Below, one piece after another: positions 39,478 to 48,384 of a DNA stretch of 64,000 nucleotides. Every line of letters begins with the position of its first letter. Within the stretch, counting starts at the first letter, position 1. The notes beneath the pieces are model-generated. The model did no database searches and was not told the origin of the DNA. It saw only the letters and a list, made by a program, of their open reading frames with translations. The DNA lies in assembly GCF_001748365.1 (NCBI RefSeq), contig NZ_BDHH01000001.1:305843-369842 (forward strand), given 5' to 3'. The position numbers and the translations under genes are program-made. Source of the stretch: Fusibacter sp. 3D3 (GTDB taxonomy: Bacteria > Bacillota > Clostridia > Peptostreptococcales > Acidaminobacteraceae).

Positions 39478-40581
39478 TTAAATTCTCGTTACTTTCCCAC
39501 TTGCCGCTTTTTTAAGTCGATTCATAATCGCATGACCAATACCAGCTTCCGAAACGCCTCTTATGATAATCTTACCACATTTTGCCTCATCACACCGCCT
39601 TAAATTTTGAAATAATTGTCGCGCAAACTCTTCCATGTTTTTAACACTCCCGTGAGAGCATAAAAAAACATGTTTTTTTATGTCTTTAAGGTCATACTTT
39701 GTCTGCAAAATTTTTTCGAGTACCAACAAATCTTCTTCAAAGCCCATAATGCCAAGCCTATCGTTTTGCTCAATTGCAGAATCCACTGCTTTTTCAAACG
39801 CCAAGATAATTTTAGAAGCTTCACCTATAACGACTTCGACCTCCGCTTCAGGCGCATAATGCTTATATTTCATCCCTGGCGATCTCGGCGCAAGACCTTC
39901 AACATCACCTTCTGTAATCGCAGGATCCACTAGGCAACTGCCCACGACACCGGCAATCATTTCCACAGTGATCTTACCAGGTCTGAGAATCACGGGAATG
40001 TCCCCTGTAACATCGAGTACTGTCGATTCAAGTCCTACTTGAGCATCAGGCCCTTCAATTATAAAATCGACTTTTCCCATTAAATCTTCAATCACATGTT
40101 TTGCCTTTGTTGGGCTTGGTTTGCCCGAAAGATTTGCAGAGGGTGCTGCCACAGGCACACCCGATAATTCGATCAACCGAAGCGCTATAACATGGTCTGG
40201 CATTCTAATGGCAACTGTATCCAGTCCTCCCGTGACCTTACTTGGCACAAGCGCATTTTTACGAAAAACAAACGTGATTGGCCCAGGCCAAAATGCTGAC
40301 ATCAACTCTAATGCATACGGCTTTATATCCAAAACGAGTTCATTGAGTTGAGCTATTTTTGAAATATGAACAATCAAAGGATTATCTGAGGGTCTACCCT
40401 TTGCTTCATATATTTTAAAAACCGCCTCCTCACTGAGTGCGTTGGCGCCTAAACCATAGACTGTCTCAGTTGGAAATGCCACCGTTCCGTTTGCACTCAA
40501 TACTTGAGCTGGGTCAAGTAACAAACGATCCAGCTCACTCGAATCCATATTCATATCTTCTATTTTTATCAATCTAGTCAT
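39478..40581 (-). CDS. tsaC: L-threonylcarbamoyladenylate synthase (YrdC/Sua5)
   Basis: 367 residues from the ATG at 40581, with GGAG six bases upstream. A GTG at 40593 lies before that site. The YrdC domain (about 20-210; FPTETVYGLGANA, KGRPSDNPLIVHI, SANLSGKPSPT) makes threonylcarbamoyl-AMP for the t6A tRNA modification, and a Sua5 domain follows. The final residues overlap the rpiB promoter. Confidence 0.93.
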   Translation of the reverse strand: MTRLIKIEDMNMDSSELDRLLLDPAQVLSANGTVAFPTETVYGLGANALSEEAVFKIYEAKGRPSDNPLIVHISKIAQLNELVLDIKPYALELMSAFWPGPITFVFRKNALVPSKVTGGLDTVAIRMPDHVIALRLIELSGVPVAAPSANLSGKPSPTKAKHVIEDLMGKVDFIIEGPDAQVGLESTVLDVTGDIPVILRPGKITVEMIAGVVGSCLVDPAITEGDVEGLAPRSPGMKYKHYAPEAEVEVVIGEASKIILAFEKAVDSAIEQNDRLGIMGFEEDLLVLEKILQTKYDLKDIKKHVFLCSHGSVKNMEEFARQLFQNLRRCDEAKCGKIIIRGVSEAGIGHAIMNRLKKAASGKVTRI

Positions 40582-40606
40582 GAAACACTCCACTTTTCAA
40601 TATTCT

Positions 40607-40677
40607 AATCATTGTCCATCTAAACGCAAGGCGCAGGCTACACATTCCTGCTCTTTGCTGGACGAAAACTAATGATT
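40607..40677. repeat. Structured intergenic repeat, family B, copy 3 (deleted form)
   Basis: 71 bp with the same AATCATT/AATGATT ends as copies 1 and 2. The first arm (about 32 bp) is missing. The second arm is kept (GCAAGG...CTTTGC, one wobble). Confidence 0.75.
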
Positions 40678-40679
40678 CT

Positions 40680-40781
40680 AATCATTGTCCGTCAAAACTC
40701 CGTTTTGCCCGATACGTTCTCGTCTAAACGCAAAGCGCAGGTTGAACATTCCTGCTCTTTGCTGGACGAAAACTAATGATT
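40680..40781. repeat. Structured intergenic repeat, family B, copy 4
   Basis: 102 bp, full length, in direct tandem with copy 3 and close to copy 2 at 15188. Copies 3 and 4 fill most of the 40582-40882 gap between the antiporter and tsaC. Confidence 0.8.
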
Positions 40782-40792
40782 TATCTAAGAAA

Positions 40793-40818
40793 AAGCAGTT
40801 CCTTGATGAGAACTGCTT
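40793..40818 (-). terminator. Terminator of the antiporter gene
   Basis: A perfect 9-bp stem (AAGCAGTTC / GAACTGCTT) with a minus-strand TTTTTC tail. Confidence 0.8.
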
Positions 40819-40882
40819 CAGCGTATATTTGAGTTAAATCGTCGTTAGAGTGTCCCGAGTTGAGAAACCCTCTAACCCTTTA

Positions 40883-42055
40883 TTAATCGGCATTAATTTC
40901 ATGCAATTTTTCATTCCTATGAAAAGTCCACTTTAAGAGTGATGGTGTGATCAAAGTGGTCACAAGTACCATCAGGATCGTCGCTGCCATATCCTTCTGT
41001 GTCAAAATCGACATTTTAAGACCGAGATTGGCCACAATAATGGCAACCTCTGCTCTTGGCACCATTCCGACACCGATTTGAAGTGACTCCGCACTATTAA
41101 ACCCAGTGAGTTTCGCCCCAACACCACAGCCGATGATTTTCCCAATAGATCCTAATACGATGAGAATCGAACCGACGCCCATGGCTGAAAGTGCTTCCAT
41201 AATGTTGATATCCATGCCTATACCTACAAAGAATACCGGTGTAAACATGAAACCAGAAATCTTGCCAACTTCATGCGCGATTTGATGTTGATGTTTAGTC
41301 ATCGAGAATATAAGACCTGCAAAATAGGCCCCTGTAATCGCTGCAACACCAAACTCTTCAGATAAAAAGGCCAAAATCAAGCAAATGACAATTGCCCATA
41401 TAATCACTTTATCTTCAACTATGAATTTAGCATCCATTTTCTTTAATATTTTTACGACGGCAAATCCCACGCCGTATACAACAACAAAAAAAGCAACAAT
41501 TTTAAAAATGACAACAAAGATAGAACTCGTGGCATTTGGACTCACCATACCCACTAAAAGGGTCAAAAGAACAATGCCCACCACATCATCTATAATCGCT
41601 GCACCTAAGATCATAACCCCTTGTTTCGTCCGAAGCTTCCCAATTTCTCTCAGAGTCTGTACAGATATACTCACTGATGTTGCCGTGGCAACGATTCCTA
41701 AAAAGAGGGCTACCGTTTTATCATGTGAGGGGATAATCAACATCATGCCGACAAAAACAAGTACAGCAGGGACCACGATACCCCCAAAGGCAATAATCGA
41801 CGAAGATTTCCCAGACTCTAAAAGTTCTTTTACATCTGTTTCCAGTCCCGCAATGAACATTAAAAACACGACCCCAATTTCTGCAAATTGGTTGATAAGT
41901 TCTGTCTTTTCCATGAGACCAGCACCTAGGATTAACCCAATAATAATCTGTCCAAGTACTGCTGGTTGCTTTAGTCTTTCACTAATAAGGCCCGCCACAT
42001 GTGCTGCCAAAAGAATTGCCGCTAATTGAAGTAAAAACATATATTTCGATTCCAT
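40883..42055 (-). CDS. CPA2-family cation/H+ antiporter
   Basis: About 390 residues from the ATG at 42055, with GGGGTGG upstream. An ATG at 42070 is also possible. It has about twelve membrane helices and is hydrophobic throughout. QPAVLGQIIIGLILGAGL and a paired acidic motif (GAAIIDDVVGIVLLTLL) are typical of NapA/KefB-like exchangers, without a C-terminal TrkA domain. It probably exchanges Na+ or K+ for H+, which would suit a cell with a Na+-coupled ATP synthase. Confidence 0.85.
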   Translation of the reverse strand: MESKYMFLLQLAAILLAAHVAGLISERLKQPAVLGQIIIGLILGAGLMEKTELINQFAEIGVVFLMFIAGLETDVKELLESGKSSSIIAFGGIVVPAVLVFVGMMLIIPSHDKTVALFLGIVATATSVSISVQTLREIGKLRTKQGVMILGAAIIDDVVGIVLLTLLVGMVSPNATSSIFVVIFKIVAFFVVVYGVGFAVVKILKKMDAKFIVEDKVIIWAIVICLILAFLSEEFGVAAITGAYFAGLIFSMTKHQHQIAHEVGKISGFMFTPVFFVGIGMDINIMEALSAMGVGSILIVLGSIGKIIGCGVGAKLTGFNSAESLQIGVGMVPRAEVAIIVANLGLKMSILTQKDMAATILMVLVTTLITPSLLKWTFHRNEKLHEINAD

Positions 42056-42164
42056 ACTAACCCACCCCATTGGATTTTGTCCACTGAATTAGTATACTCC
42101 TTAAAAAAAGACACTTCAAGGGATTTAACGGAACTTTAAAGTTTGGCATAAATGAATGTAAAAC

Positions 42165-43235
42165 TTATTCCTCTAACGATTTCATCGCTTCTGCTTGGAA
42201 AAAGGTCACGAGTTCATCGATCATCTCATCAATTTCACCTTGCATATAACTGTCGAGTTTATACATCGTCACAGGAACTCTATGATCTGTAATGCGACCT
42301 TGTGGGAAGTTGTAAGTTCTGATCTTCGCACTCCTGTCTCCAGTGCCCACTTGACTTCTTCTCTCTTCTGCAATTTCCTCATTTTGTTTGTTTTGCTCAA
42401 TTTCAAAGAGTCTCGCTTTCAAGACTTGCATAGCCTTCTCTTTATTGCTGAGCTGTGACTTGCCATCTTGGCAACTCACCACTAGCCCAGAAGGCATATG
42501 CGTGATCCTAACCGCAGAGTCTGTAGTATTAACACTCTGTCCACCATTTCCAGAAGATCTAAAGACATCTACTCTGATATCGTTTAGTTTAATTTCAACT
42601 TCTACATCATCCACTTCGGCAAGGACTGCGATCGTCGCTGTTGAAGTATGAATTCTCCCACCCGACTCTGTTTGGGGAATTCTCTGTACACGATGTGTAC
42701 CGCTTTCAAATTTAAGTCTAGAGTATGCACCCTGTCCCTTAATCATAACAGAAGCTTCTTTGATGCCTCCCACGCCAGTTTCATTTGTGTTGAGTAGTTC
42801 AACCTTCCAGCGACGCCTCTCAGCATACCGGATGTAAAGTCTTAAGAGTTCAGCTGCAAACAAACCCGCTTCATCACCACCCGCGCCAGCTCTCACCTCT
42901 AAAATAACATTTCGATCATCATTAGGGTCCTTTGGTAAAAGAAGTTTTTTAAGGTCTACCTCAATTGCTTCAATTGAGACTTCCAGTTCAGAGAGTTCCA
43001 TCTTTGCAAGCTCTCTCATCTCTTCATCATTGCTCTCTTGAAGCATTTCTTTGGCTTCATCAATCCCCTGTTTTGCTTCTTTGTATTCTTTATACTTCTC
43101 AACGATTTGAGCCATTTCCGAATGCTCTTTCATGAGTTTTTGCCAAAGCGTCTGATCATTGATTACTTCTGGATCGGATATTTTTAGTCCCAACTCTTCA
43201 AATCGCTCTTCAATAAATTCTAACTTGTCAAACAT
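42165..43235 (-). CDS. prfA: Peptide chain release factor 1
   Basis: 356 residues from the ATG at 43235, with TTGGAGG upstream. GSGNGGQ-type loop ([14 protein letters not shown]) is the hydrolysis motif, and the type-1 stop-codon region precedes it ([10 protein letters not shown]). It ends translation at UAA and UAG. PrmC, which methylates the GGQ glutamine, is encoded directly upstream. Confidence 0.96.
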   Translation of the reverse strand: MFDKLEFIEERFEELGLKISDPEVINDQTLWQKLMKEHSEMAQIVEKYKEYKEAKQGIDEAKEMLQESNDEEMRELAKMELSELEVSIEAIEVDLKKLLLPKDPNDDRNVILEVRAGAGGDEAGLFAAELLRLYIRYAERRRWKVELLNTNETGVGGIKEASVMIKGQGAYSRLKFESGTHRVQRIPQTESGGRIHTSTATIAVLAEVDDVEVEIKLNDIRVDVFRSSGNGGQSVNTTDSAVRITHMPSGLVVSCQDGKSQLSNKEKAMQVLKARLFEIEQNKQNEEIAEERRSQVGTGDRSAKIRTYNFPQGRITDHRVPVTMYKLDSYMQGEIDEMIDELVTFFQAEAMKSLEE

Positions 43236-43247
43236 AACTTCCTCCAA

Positions 43248-44111
43248 TTATCCGTTCGTTTTATCTGCGTCATTTACAAAATGACCATATATAAATCGTG
43301 GTATCCCACGTAAATCACTAAATACGCCAATATCATCATAACCCTGTGCCTCGAAGAGCTTTATTATTTCTACAGATTGGTCGTAACCCGCCTCAAAAAT
43401 TAATAATCCCTTTGCTTTTAAATAAGGCTTTGCCTGAGGTATAATACGTCTGTAAAAATCTAGGCCATCAAGTCCACCAAGGAGTGCAAGCTCTGGTTCA
43501 TGATCTTTAACTTCAGGCTCAAGTGCTCTTAAATCCTTTTCTGAAATATAGGGCGGATTCGAAACAATAATATCAAACACCTCTGACCCAACACTTTCAA
43601 ATAAATCACTTTTTAAAAGCGTCACGCGTGCTTCAACACCGTTGAGTCTTACATTCTCTCCTGCAATTTCGAGTGCGTCTTCTGAAATATCCACAGTGGT
43701 CACTTCAGCGTATTTTAAAAAACGTGCCAAAGAAACAGCTATGGCACCACTTCCAGTCCCAATATCCAATATTTTTGTAGGTTGTCCTGCGACATACTGA
43801 ATGATGTATTCCACAAGTGACTCCGTATCTTGTCTTGGGATGAGGACACCTCTCCCCACTTTAAAAGGTAACCCCATAAATTCATGAACGCCCAATATAT
43901 ATTGTATAGGTTCTCTTAGGATACGTCTTCTCACCATTTCTAAAAGTTCATTATATGCTTTTTCTGTAATATCCTGTTGCTTATAAATAATCAAATCCAA
44001 CACAGAGCAATCCAACACCTGACAAAGCATCCACTTAGATTCAATTTCCCATTCTGAAGTAATAGGTTCCAATTTTTCTTTTAACCAAACTTGAATCTCT
44101 TGCAGTGTCAT
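43248..44111 (-). CDS. prmC: Release-factor glutamine methyltransferase
   Basis: 287 residues. KILDIGTGSGAIAVSLA binds SAM, and IVSNPPYISEKD is the catalytic NPPY motif. It methylates the GGQ glutamine of release factors. It lies between the DUF1385 gene and prfA with gaps of about 10 bp, a usual order. Confidence 0.95.
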   Translation of the reverse strand: MTLQEIQVWLKEKLEPITSEWEIESKWMLCQVLDCSVLDLIIYKQQDITEKAYNELLEMVRRRILREPIQYILGVHEFMGLPFKVGRGVLIPRQDTESLVEYIIQYVAGQPTKILDIGTGSGAIAVSLARFLKYAEVTTVDISEDALEIAGENVRLNGVEARVTLLKSDLFESVGSEVFDIIVSNPPYISEKDLRALEPEVKDHEPELALLGGLDGLDFYRRIIPQAKPYLKAKGLLIFEAGYDQSVEIIKLFEAQGYDDIGVFSDLRGIPRFIYGHFVNDADKTNG

Positions 44112-44121
44112 AAGACCTCCG

Positions 44122-45054
44122 TTATAAATCTGAACCCATGCGCTCTAAAACGCTTTTAAAAGCAACAATTGCCACCTCAAGTTGTTGGTCATCTGGTTCC
44201 TTGGTGGTTAACTTTTGCATCCATAAACCCGGCTGATTAATCACTTTAACCCAACCCGCTTGAGACTTGCCTGCTATTTTTATAAACTCATACGAAAGTC
44301 CTGCCACAAGCGGCAATAATATGATTTTCGTCAATATTCGAATCATTAAATTGGACCAGCCAATAAAAGTAAATAGGATAATACTGATCATCAAAACTAA
44401 AAATATGAAGCTGGTGCCACATCTTGGGTGTAAAGTTGTAAATTTACGTGCATTTTCAACAGTAACCTCTTCACCACTTTCAAAACAATGTATCGTCTTA
44501 TGCTCTGCCCCATGATATTGAAAGACTCTTTTAATATCTTTCATTTGAGAAATAATGACAATGTAGGCCACAAACACCACAATTTTTAAAACACCTTCGA
44601 TGGCACTCAGAATAATCTGATTGGATATAACACCTTTTAAAAGCCCCACCGAAAAAGTAGGCACAATGCCGAAGAGCACCAGCGCAAAGGCAAAAGCCGT
44701 CAAAATTGAAAATCCCATCATAATATCATCTGCATGCTTACCAAGCTTTGAATACATAAACTTCTCAAATTTTGATTGCTCATAATTTTCGTCTGTTTCA
44801 GCATAAAACTCTGCTGAATACGTCAGTGCCTTTATTCCCACCATCATTGAGGCCACAAGATTGAACACCCCTCTAAGAATTGGCGTTCTAGCAATCTTCC
44901 ACTTTTCAATCGGACTGCCTTTTTCCATTTTGACGACGATACTGCCATCTTGCTTTCTCACTGCAATGGCAATGTCCTCTTTGCCACGCATCATGACCCC
45001 TTCAATTAGAGCTTGTCCACCAATGCTTGTATATTTAACGTTTTTATCTGACAT
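44122..45054 (-). CDS. DUF1385-family membrane protein
   Basis: 310 residues from the ATG at 45054, with AAAGGAAG upstream. A longer frame to 45102 has no support. GGQALIEGVMMRG at the N-terminus and YHGAEHKTIHCFE with LHPRCGTSFIF are conserved-looking His/Cys segments that suggest a metal site. Four to five membrane helices are present. The family is almost always beside prmC/prfA in Firmicutes. Its reaction is unknown. Confidence 0.85.
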   Translation of the reverse strand: MSDKNVKYTSIGGQALIEGVMMRGKEDIAIAVRKQDGSIVVKMEKGSPIEKWKIARTPILRGVFNLVASMMVGIKALTYSAEFYAETDENYEQSKFEKFMYSKLGKHADDIMMGFSILTAFAFALVLFGIVPTFSVGLLKGVISNQIILSAIEGVLKIVVFVAYIVIISQMKDIKRVFQYHGAEHKTIHCFESGEEVTVENARKFTTLHPRCGTSFIFLVLMISIILFTFIGWSNLMIRILTKIILLPLVAGLSYEFIKIAGKSQAGWVKVINQPGLWMQKLTTKEPDDQQLEVAIVAFKSVLERMGSDL

Positions 45055-45236
45055 ACGACTTCCTTTCAAGCGTAAAATTTTAAAAAGTTCTTTTTTTATC
45101 ATAGCATAACATTATGTCTATTCCATTAAACGACTGTTAACTATTTTATCATATTTGCAAGTAAAATTATAGTCATTAATTCCCACACTCAAGCAGTGTG
45201 TGGAAAGACTTTCCGAAGGTGGAAAATGTCCAATAC

Positions 45237-45833
45237 TCACGACTGCTGTATTCCATCTCTAAACTCAAAATAGCAAGTCGCGCAGAGTGATTCATACTCC
45301 ACTTGATTCTCACCATCAATTGCCACTTGATCCCCTTCAAAGACAAACTTACCATTGACCTTTCGACCATTTAAAATAGCTTTTCGACCACACCTACAGA
45401 TCGTTTTAAGTTCTTCTAAACTATGTGCAAGTAACAACAAGCGCTCCGAGCCTTCAAAACCCTTCATGGAGAAATCCGTCCTAAGCCCATAACAAATCAC
45501 AGGGATATCGCGCTTAACAGCAATTTCAAAAAAATGATCTATATGATGACGCTTAAAAAACTGCGCTTCATCCACTAAGATACAATCTACTTTGCCCTGA
45601 GCACTGAGATAGTGATCTACACACCTGTTGACATCGTCCTCTGGTCTGATTAAAATATCCACAGTCTTAGAGATCCCCAGCCTTGAAACGACTTGATCGC
45701 CTCCTTTTGTATCCGTATACGGCTTGATAATAATGGCTTGCATCCCGCGTTCTTCATAATTATACACCACTTGCATCAACGCTGTTGACTTTCCACAATT
45801 CATTGCGCCATATCTAAAATAGAGTTTTGCCAT
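45237..45833 (-). CDS. tdk: Thymidine kinase
   Basis: 198 residues. P-loop GAMNCGKST at 9-17, DEAQFF metal/lasso region, and zinc cysteines CRCGR and CATCYF. It phosphorylates thymidine with ATP. Start: GGAGG upstream. The 45104-45236 gap holds a short CCACAC/GTGTGG hairpin past the stop. Confidence 0.95.
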   Translation of the reverse strand: MAKLYFRYGAMNCGKSTALMQVVYNYEERGMQAIIIKPYTDTKGGDQVVSRLGISKTVDILIRPEDDVNRCVDHYLSAQGKVDCILVDEAQFFKRHHIDHFFEIAVKRDIPVICYGLRTDFSMKGFEGSERLLLLAHSLEELKTICRCGRKAILNGRKVNGKFVFEGDQVAIDGENQVEYESLCATCYFEFRDGIQQS

Positions 45834-45965
45834 ATTGATTGCCTCCAGTTTACTTCATCTTCATCTTTATCTTCATTTTCATTTTACCATTGATCAACAT
45901 GAAATTGAATGTCTAATTATAGGCTAACCCCTTCTTTGAAATTCTGTTTCACAATGCAAAACGAT

Positions 45966-45994
45966 GTTTCAAATTCGTTTTTATCTGCTATAAT
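45966..45994 (+). promoter_or_regulatory. Promoter of the araC-type gene
   Basis: An extended -10 TGCTATAAT (45986-45994) with a weak TTTCAA -35 (45967-45972). Its start would be near 46000, which excludes the long upstream start of the regulator. Confidence 0.6.
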
Positions 45995-46019
45995 AGACTT
46001 AAGATATGGCGGTGAATTT

Positions 46020-46889
46020 ATGAACTCAAAAGAGGGTATCCAAGTTAATAATTGTCTCAATATTGTTTACATGAAAAAAGATGACTTCAATAAAGTCAAA
46101 AATAAACCTAAAAAAAAGGGATATGAATTAATCTATCTCATTACCGGAGAACGTAAGTACTTGGTTAACGATACCCTCTATAAGATATCGCCAGGAACTG
46201 TGGTTCTATTTGATAATGCCACAAATGTGAAAACGGTTATCTATGATACAGCCTATTATGAACAAATTGTATTACATTTTTATCAAAGTGATTTAGATGA
46301 TTTAAATGACATCATCGTCAAATATAATCTGCTCCATTGTTTTAACGATGGTATAAAAATGGTCACATTGGATTATCAACACAAAGAAATTATAGAGAAT
46401 AACTTTACTGCCCTTATGAATTACATTCCAACGAAGTCACTTTTTGACGAATCCACTGCTAAACTGACAATCGTTCAAATATTGTCTTTACTCAACACTC
46501 AAATCCAAAATTCAACGCTCAATGAGGGGGCAATGCTCGGTGCCATCAATTCAAAAATTGCAGAAGTCATTATGTACATCAATAAAAATTTTCACGAAGA
46601 CCTCACCCTCAATGATATGGCCCAAAAGTTCTACATCAGCCCTTTTTATTTGGCTAAGAAATTTAAGCAGGCGACCAATGCCACTTTCGTTCAATACATT
46701 AACGCTTTAAGGATAAAAAAATCCAAACAGCTTTTGGTTCAATCCGATTTCAAGATCATTGATATCGCCTATACCGTTGGATTTAATAGTCACACACACT
46801 TCACTCGGATATTCACTCAATTTTGTAACGAAACCCCAACTCAGTTTAGAAAAGAACACCTTGGCAATGATCACTCTAATGCGCTATAA
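46020..46889 (+). CDS. AraC-family transcriptional regulator
   Basis: 289 residues from the ATG at 46020. The frame extends to 45909, but the extended -10 promoter lies inside that part. An N-terminal cupin-like sensing domain (about 1-150) is followed by a C-terminal double helix-turn-helix (DLTLNDMAQKFYISPFYLAK and IIDIAYTVGFNSHTHFTRIF). It converges with uxaC and probably senses a sugar or oligosaccharide, perhaps for the pectin genes (inference). Confidence 0.85.
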   Translation: MNSKEGIQVNNCLNIVYMKKDDFNKVKNKPKKKGYELIYLITGERKYLVNDTLYKISPGTVVLFDNATNVKTVIYDTAYYEQIVLHFYQSDLDDLNDIIVKYNLLHCFNDGIKMVTLDYQHKEIIENNFTALMNYIPTKSLFDESTAKLTIVQILSLLNTQIQNSTLNEGAMLGAINSKIAEVIMYINKNFHEDLTLNDMAQKFYISPFYLAKKFKQATNATFVQYINALRIKKSKQLLVQSDFKIIDIAYTVGFNSHTHFTRIFTQFCNETPTQFRKEHLGNDHSNAL

Positions 46890-46897
46890 CACGCTCA

Positions 46898-46930
46898 AAA
46901 ATGACCCTCCGATTACTGGAGGGTCATTTT
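46898..46930. terminator. Bidirectional terminator between araC-type gene and uxaC
   Basis: A perfect 13-bp stem (46898-46910 with 46918-46930), AAAA on one side and TTTT on the other. Confidence 0.9.
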
Positions 46931-46938
46931 ATTGGGGT

Positions 46939-48360
46939 CTATACATTGAGTTGATTTTGAACGTCGCCCATGTTAAAGTATCTCACTGCATTGTAGTATG
47001 CAATGTTTTGAACTGTCATTTTTAACAGATCCCAATCTTGTGGAATTAAACCCCCTTCGACCATCTCACCGATCACTTTAGCGACTATTCTTCTAAAGTA
47101 GTCATGACGCGTGTAAGATAAGAAACTTCTTGAATCTGTGGTCATGCCCACAAAACGCCCTAAAAGACCTAAATTCGCAAGATCTTTGATTTGTCTCTCC
47201 ATGCCCTCAATGTGATCATTGAACCACCATGCACTCCCAAATTGAATCTTACCCGCACAGTCATCCCCTTGAAAACAGCCCATAATTGTTCCAAGAGAGA
47301 AATTGTCCTTTGGATTTAAGTTGTAGAGCATTATTTTAGGGAGACCTGAGTTTGAATTCATCGCATTGAGTACCGCCACTAAATCGTTCGCAAATTGCCA
47401 ATCCCCCACGGCATCAAATCCTGTATCACTTCCAAGCTTTTTAAACAGCTCTTGGTTTACATTGCGAATGGTGCCAATGTGAAGTTGCATAACCCAATTT
47501 CTCTTTCGATATTGCTCTGCGTAGAACACAAGCATCGCACATATAAACGCATTTGCTTCTAGGGACGAGATTTCAACCGCACTAATGGCTTTTGTAAAAG
47601 TGGCTTCTAAACTGGCTTCAGTTGCATCCACATAGCAAATAGGATCCAGTGCGTGATCTGAAAGCCGACAACCCATGCTGTGGAAGAAGTCAATTCTGGA
47701 TTCAATCGCTTTTTTATATTCGGCGAACGTCTTGATTTCCATACCCGTCACTTTTTTAAGTTCTGTAAACCAGCTTACGAATGTGTCTTTGTGAATTAAA
47801 AACGATTTATCGGGTCTAAACGCTGGTAACACATCTACGCCCTCTACTGGATTTGCGTTTATTTTTTCGTGGTATTCTAAACGATCGATTGGATCGTCCG
47901 TCGTGCAGATTAATTTAACGTAAGAACTCTTGATAATATCCTGTGGTGCCATTTGGGTATCTGCGAAATGCTTTTCAGTTGTTTTCCAGATTACTTCTGC
48001 ATTTTTTGGAGAAAGGATCAAATCCGTGTGGAAATACTTTTTAAGCTCTAAATGACTCCAATGATAAAGCGGGTTACCAAGTGCATACGGCATCGTATCA
48101 CACCATTTTTCAAACTTTTCATAAGGTGATTTGTCCCCTGTGATATAGGCTTCTGGAACACCATTTGAACGCATTTGACGCCACTTGTAATGGTCTCCCC
48201 CAAGCCATACCTCAGTAATGTTATTGTAGGGCTTATTTTCATAAATTTCTTTAGGATTGATATGACAATGATAATCATACACTGGCAAATCCGCCATGTA
48301 TTCATGATAGAGCTTTTTGGATGTTTCATTATTTAATAGATAATCTTTATTTAAAAACAT
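46939..48360 (-). CDS. uxaC: Glucuronate/galacturonate isomerase
   Basis: 473 residues, the family length. An amidohydrolase-superfamily isomerase in the cytosol, it turns galacturonate into tagaturonate. DYHCHINPKEI near the N-terminus holds metal or substrate histidines, and TTDSRSFLSYTRHDYFRR near the C-terminus is typical. It is last in the uxaB-uxaA-uxaC operon, 24 bp after uxaA. Confidence 0.95.
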   Translation of the reverse strand: MFLNKDYLLNNETSKKLYHEYMADLPVYDYHCHINPKEIYENKPYNNITEVWLGGDHYKWRQMRSNGVPEAYITGDKSPYEKFEKWCDTMPYALGNPLYHWSHLELKKYFHTDLILSPKNAEVIWKTTEKHFADTQMAPQDIIKSSYVKLICTTDDPIDRLEYHEKINANPVEGVDVLPAFRPDKSFLIHKDTFVSWFTELKKVTGMEIKTFAEYKKAIESRIDFFHSMGCRLSDHALDPICYVDATEASLEATFTKAISAVEISSLEANAFICAMLVFYAEQYRKRNWVMQLHIGTIRNVNQELFKKLGSDTGFDAVGDWQFANDLVAVLNAMNSNSGLPKIMLYNLNPKDNFSLGTIMGCFQGDDCAGKIQFGSAWWFNDHIEGMERQIKDLANLGLLGRFVGMTTDSRSFLSYTRHDYFRRIVAKVIGEMVEGGLIPQDWDLLKMTVQNIAYYNAVRYFNMGDVQNQLNV

Positions 48361-48384
48361 TTCGATTCTCCTTACTTCTTGACA

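Noticed and set aside
45176-45370. 64-codon minus-strand frame overlapping the end of tdk
   Set aside because: It overlaps the conserved zinc-binding end of thymidine kinase in another frame and resembles nothing.
45909-46019. N-terminal extension of the AraC-type regulator
   Set aside because: An extended -10 promoter (45986-45994) lies inside it, and the ATG at 46020 has its own site.
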